From contig NZ_QGEG01000002.1 of the NCBI RefSeq assembly GCF_003149745.1, forward strand, positions 1-64,000: a stretch of DNA of 64,000 bases. Reading direction: 5' to 3'. This document shows, piece after piece, positions 61,709-64,000 of this stretch. Each line of letters starts with the position of its first letter. Within the stretch, counting starts at the first letter, position 1. A model generated the notes under the pieces. The model saw only the letters and a list, made by a program, of their open reading frames with translations. It did not search any database and was not told the origin of the DNA. Origin of the DNA: Flagellimonas aquimarina (lineage in GTDB: Bacteria; Bacteroidota; Bacteroidia; Flavobacteriales; Flavobacteriaceae). A program made the translations under genes and the position numbers.

Positions 61709-62185
61709 ATGAGAAAAAGACAGGCGAAGAAAAGACCATTGTTGCCAGATCCAAGATTTAACGATCAGTTGGTGACACGTTTTGTGAACATGATGATGTG
61801 GGATGGTAAGAAATCAGTAGCTTTCAAAGTTTTTTATGATGCAATTGACATCGTTGAAGAGAAAAATACTGACGAAGAAAAAACTGCTTTAGAGTTATGG
61901 AAAGATGCTCTTTCCAATGTAATGCCACATGTTGAAGTAAGAAGTAGAAGAGTGGGTGGAGCTACATTTCAGATTCCAATGCAAATCCGTCCAGATAGAA
62001 AGATTTCTACAGCTATGAAATGGTTGATCAGTTACGCTAGAAAACGTAATGAAAAATCCATGGCGCAAAAATTGGCTGCAGAAGTTTTAGCTGCTGCCAA
62101 AGAAGAAGGCGCGGCGGTTAAGAAAAGAGTAGATACTCACAAGATGGCGGAAGCCAATAAAGCATTCTCTCACTTTAGATTCTAG
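61709..62185 (+). CDS. rpsG: 30S ribosomal protein S7
   Basis: S7 starts assembly of the 30S head. The 158-residue protein has the usual start [19 protein letters not shown], then [19 protein letters not shown] and [14 protein letters not shown], with the family end [13 protein letters not shown]. It follows rpsL by 6 bp and precedes fusA by 8 bp. Confidence 0.98.
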   Translation: MRKRQAKKRPLLPDPRFNDQLVTRFVNMMMWDGKKSVAFKVFYDAIDIVEEKNTDEEKTALELWKDALSNVMPHVEVRSRRVGGATFQIPMQIRPDRKISTAMKWLISYARKRNEKSMAQKLAAEVLAAAKEEGAAVKKRVDTHKMAEANKAFSHFRF

Positions 62186-62193
62186 TTGGTAAA

Positions 62194-64000
62194 ATGTCAA
62201 GAGATTTAAAATATACAAGGAATATTGGTATTGCAGCACACATTGATGCTGGAAAAACCACTACTACGGAGCGTATTCTTTTTTATACAGGTGTAAGTCA
62301 CAAAATAGGTGAGGTGCATGATGGCGCCGCAACCATGGACTGGATGGAGCAAGAGCAGGAGCGAGGTATTACCATTACTTCTGCAGCAACTACTTGTACA
62401 TGGGAATTCCCTACAGAAAACGGAAAGCCTACGGCAGATGCTAAAGGATACCACTTTAATATAATAGATACCCCAGGTCACGTTGATTTTACCGTAGAGG
62501 TGAATCGTTCACTACGTGTATTGGATGGTTTGGTCTTTTTGTTCAGTGCTGTTGATGGTGTGGAACCACAATCAGAAACGAACTGGAGATTGGCTGATAA
62601 CTATAAAGTGCCACGTATTGGTTTCGTTAACAAAATGGACCGTCAAGGATCTAACTTTCTTATGGTTTGTAATCAGGTGAAAACTATGCTTGGTTCCAAT
62701 GCAGTTCCAATTGTATTGCCAATAGGAGACGAAGCTGATTTTAAAGGAATTGTTGACCTGGCAAAAAACAGAGCTATTGTATGGCACGATGAGAACTTTG
62801 GTTCTACATTCGATGTTATCGATATCCCTGAAGAAATGAAGGCTGAAGTTAAGGAGTATAGAGCTGCCTTGATTGAAGCAGTTGCGGAATATGATGAGGA
62901 GTTGATGGAGAAATTCTTCGAAGATGAAGATTCTATCACTGAAGAGGAAGTGCATGCTGCACTTAGAGCTGCTGTTATGGATAGAGCTATCATTCCTATG
63001 GTATGTGGTTCTTCATTCAAAAATAAGGGAGTTCAATTTTTGTTGGACGCTGTTTGTCGCTACCTGCCATCACCTATAGATAAGGATGATATAGTTGGTA
63101 CCGATCCAAATACAGGTAATGAAATTACTAGAAAGCCTGATCCGAAAGAACCATTTTCTGCCTTAGCATTTAAAATTGCTACAGATCCTTTCGTAGGTCG
63201 TTTGGCATTCTTTAGAGCATATTCTGGTCGTTTGGACGCGGGTTCATATATTTTGAACAATCGTTCAGGTAAAAAAGAACGTATTTCCCGTATTTATCAA
63301 ATGCATTCAAATAAGCAAAATGCTATTGATTACATAGAAGCTGGAGATATAGGTGCTGCCGTTGGATTTAAGGATATTAAGACTGGGGATACCATGTCTG
63401 CTGAGAAACATCCGATTGTATTGGAAAGTATGGATTTCCCTGATCCTGTAATTGGTATTGCGGTTGAGCCTAAAACTAAGGCTGATGTGGATAAGTTGGG
63501 AATGTCTTTGGCTAAATTGGCCGAGGAAGATCCTACCTTCCAGGTAAAAACTGATGAAGCATCTGGTCAGACTATTATTTCTGGTATGGGTGAGCTTCAC
63601 TTGGATATTATTGTAGACCGTTTACGTCGCGAATTTAAGGTTGAAGTGAACCAAGGTCAGCCTCAGGTTGAATACAAGGAAGCGATTACGCAATCTGCAG
63701 ATCATAGAGAAGTTTACAAAAAGCAGTCTGGTGGTCGAGGTAAGTTTGCAGATATTGTATTTACCATGGAGCCTGCTGGTGAAGATGTGGTTGGATTAGA
63801 GTTTGTGAACACAATTAAAGGAGGTAATATTCCTAAAGAATATATTCCATCAGTAGAAAAAGGATTTAAAGAAGCCATGAAAAATGGTCCTTTGGCCGGA
63901 TTTGAAATGGATAGTATGAAGGTTACTTTAAAGGACGGTTCTTTCCACCCTGTGGATTCGGATTCATTATCCTTTGAATTGGCTGCAAAAATGGGATACA
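62194..64000 (+). CDS. fusA: elongation factor G (3' end cut)
   Basis: EF-G drives translocation of the ribosome. The ATG at 62194 starts [18 protein letters not shown]. The GTPase motifs are [12 protein letters not shown] (G1), DTPGHVDFT (G3) and NKMD (G4). About 602 codons are present, and the end lies beyond the window. It is the third gene of the str operon. Confidence 0.98.
   Translation, partial: MSRDLKYTRNIGIAAHIDAGKTTTTERILFYTGVSHKIGEVHDGAATMDWMEQEQERGITITSAATTCTWEFPTENGKPTADAKGYHFNIIDTPGHVDFTVEVNRSLRVLDGLVFLFSAVDGVEPQSETNWRLADNYKVPRIGFVNKMDRQGSNFLMVCNQVKTMLGSNAVPIVLPIGDEADFKGIVDLAKNRAIVWHDENFGSTFDVIDIPEEMKAEVKEYRAALIEAVAEYDEELMEKFFEDEDSITEEEVHAALRAAVMDRAIIPMVCGSSFKNKGVQFLLDAVCRYLPSPIDKDDIVGTDPNTGNEITRKPDPKEPFSALAFKIATDPFVGRLAFFRAYSGRLDAGSYILNNRSGKKERISRIYQMHSNKQNAIDYIEAGDIGAAVGFKDIKTGDTMSAEKHPIVLESMDFPDPVIGIAVEPKTKADVDKLGMSLAKLAEEDPTFQVKTDEASGQTIISGMGELHLDIIVDRLRREFKVEVNQGQPQVEYKEAITQSADHREVYKKQSGGRGKFADIVFTMEPAGEDVVGLEFVNTIKGGNIPKEYIPSVEKGFKEAMKNGPLAGFEMDSMKVTLKDGSFHPVDSDSLSFELAAKMGY

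Overview
The window is a chromosomal segment from a member of the Flavobacteriaceae (Bacteroidota), probably marine. The evidence is AT-rich DNA around tandem GC-rich coding repeats, promoters of the Bacteroidota type (TTG-N18/19-TAnnTTTG) at 10943-10971, 25113-25142 and 61253-61282, SusC/SusD outer-membrane proteins, a C-terminal type IX secretion (T9SS) sorting domain, GbsR/MarR, LytS/LytTR and RagB families, and the rpsL-rpsG-fusA order. The genus cannot be fixed from sequence alone. No tRNA, rRNA, CRISPR array, transposase, integrase or phage gene was seen.

Layout. 1-4.1 kb (minus strand): the 5' part of a secreted N-formylglutamate-amidohydrolase-like protein that runs into near-identical 43-residue Asp-rich repeats at the window edge, then a KAS III - methyltransferase - glycosyltransferase operon. 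4.2-11.4 kb: gcvP (glycine cleavage), a UbiA-like membrane protein, an ECF sigma factor with a tiny zinc-binding partner, and a GbsR/MarR regulator - membrane protein - methyltransferase operon with two copies of a probable operator. 11.4-20.8 kb: an M3 oligopeptidase, purE/purK, a fused hypoxanthine phosphoribosyltransferase-adenylate kinase, an acetyltransferase, obg, a DUF4136 lipoprotein and an S9 peptidase. 21-32.3 kb: two small membrane proteins with a LytS/LytTR two-component system, DoxX, SDR plus cupin, a Mpl-type Mur ligase, a Crp/Fnr regulator, a metallophosphoesterase lipoprotein, an MFS transporter and rsgA.

32.3-39.7 kb is the accessory-looking part: about ten small minus-strand genes (EthD, two DinB-like, DUF2200, SRPBCC, ABM monooxygenase, alpha/beta hydrolase, DUF1569 and unknowns), mostly separated by 90-560 bp spacers. 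Several spacers hold imperfect inverted repeats that resemble the folded recombination sites of gene cassettes. No recombinase is in the window.

39.7-48.2 kb returns to core functions: radC, a DUF7033-like protein, a YjjG-type nucleotidase, a lipoprotein/outer-membrane set, rarA, a rhomboid protease and rlmB. 48.2-60.0 kb is a minus-strand surface block: a large VCBS/ASPIC lipoprotein, a T9SS-exported aryl-sulfotransferase-like protein with Calx-beta domains, then a SusC - SusD - lipoprotein operon ending at a strong hairpin terminator. There is no glycoside hydrolase, so the transported substrate is unknown. 60.3-64 kb: a secreted protein of unknown function and the start of the str operon (rpsL, rpsG, fusA, cut by the window end) behind a near-consensus promoter.
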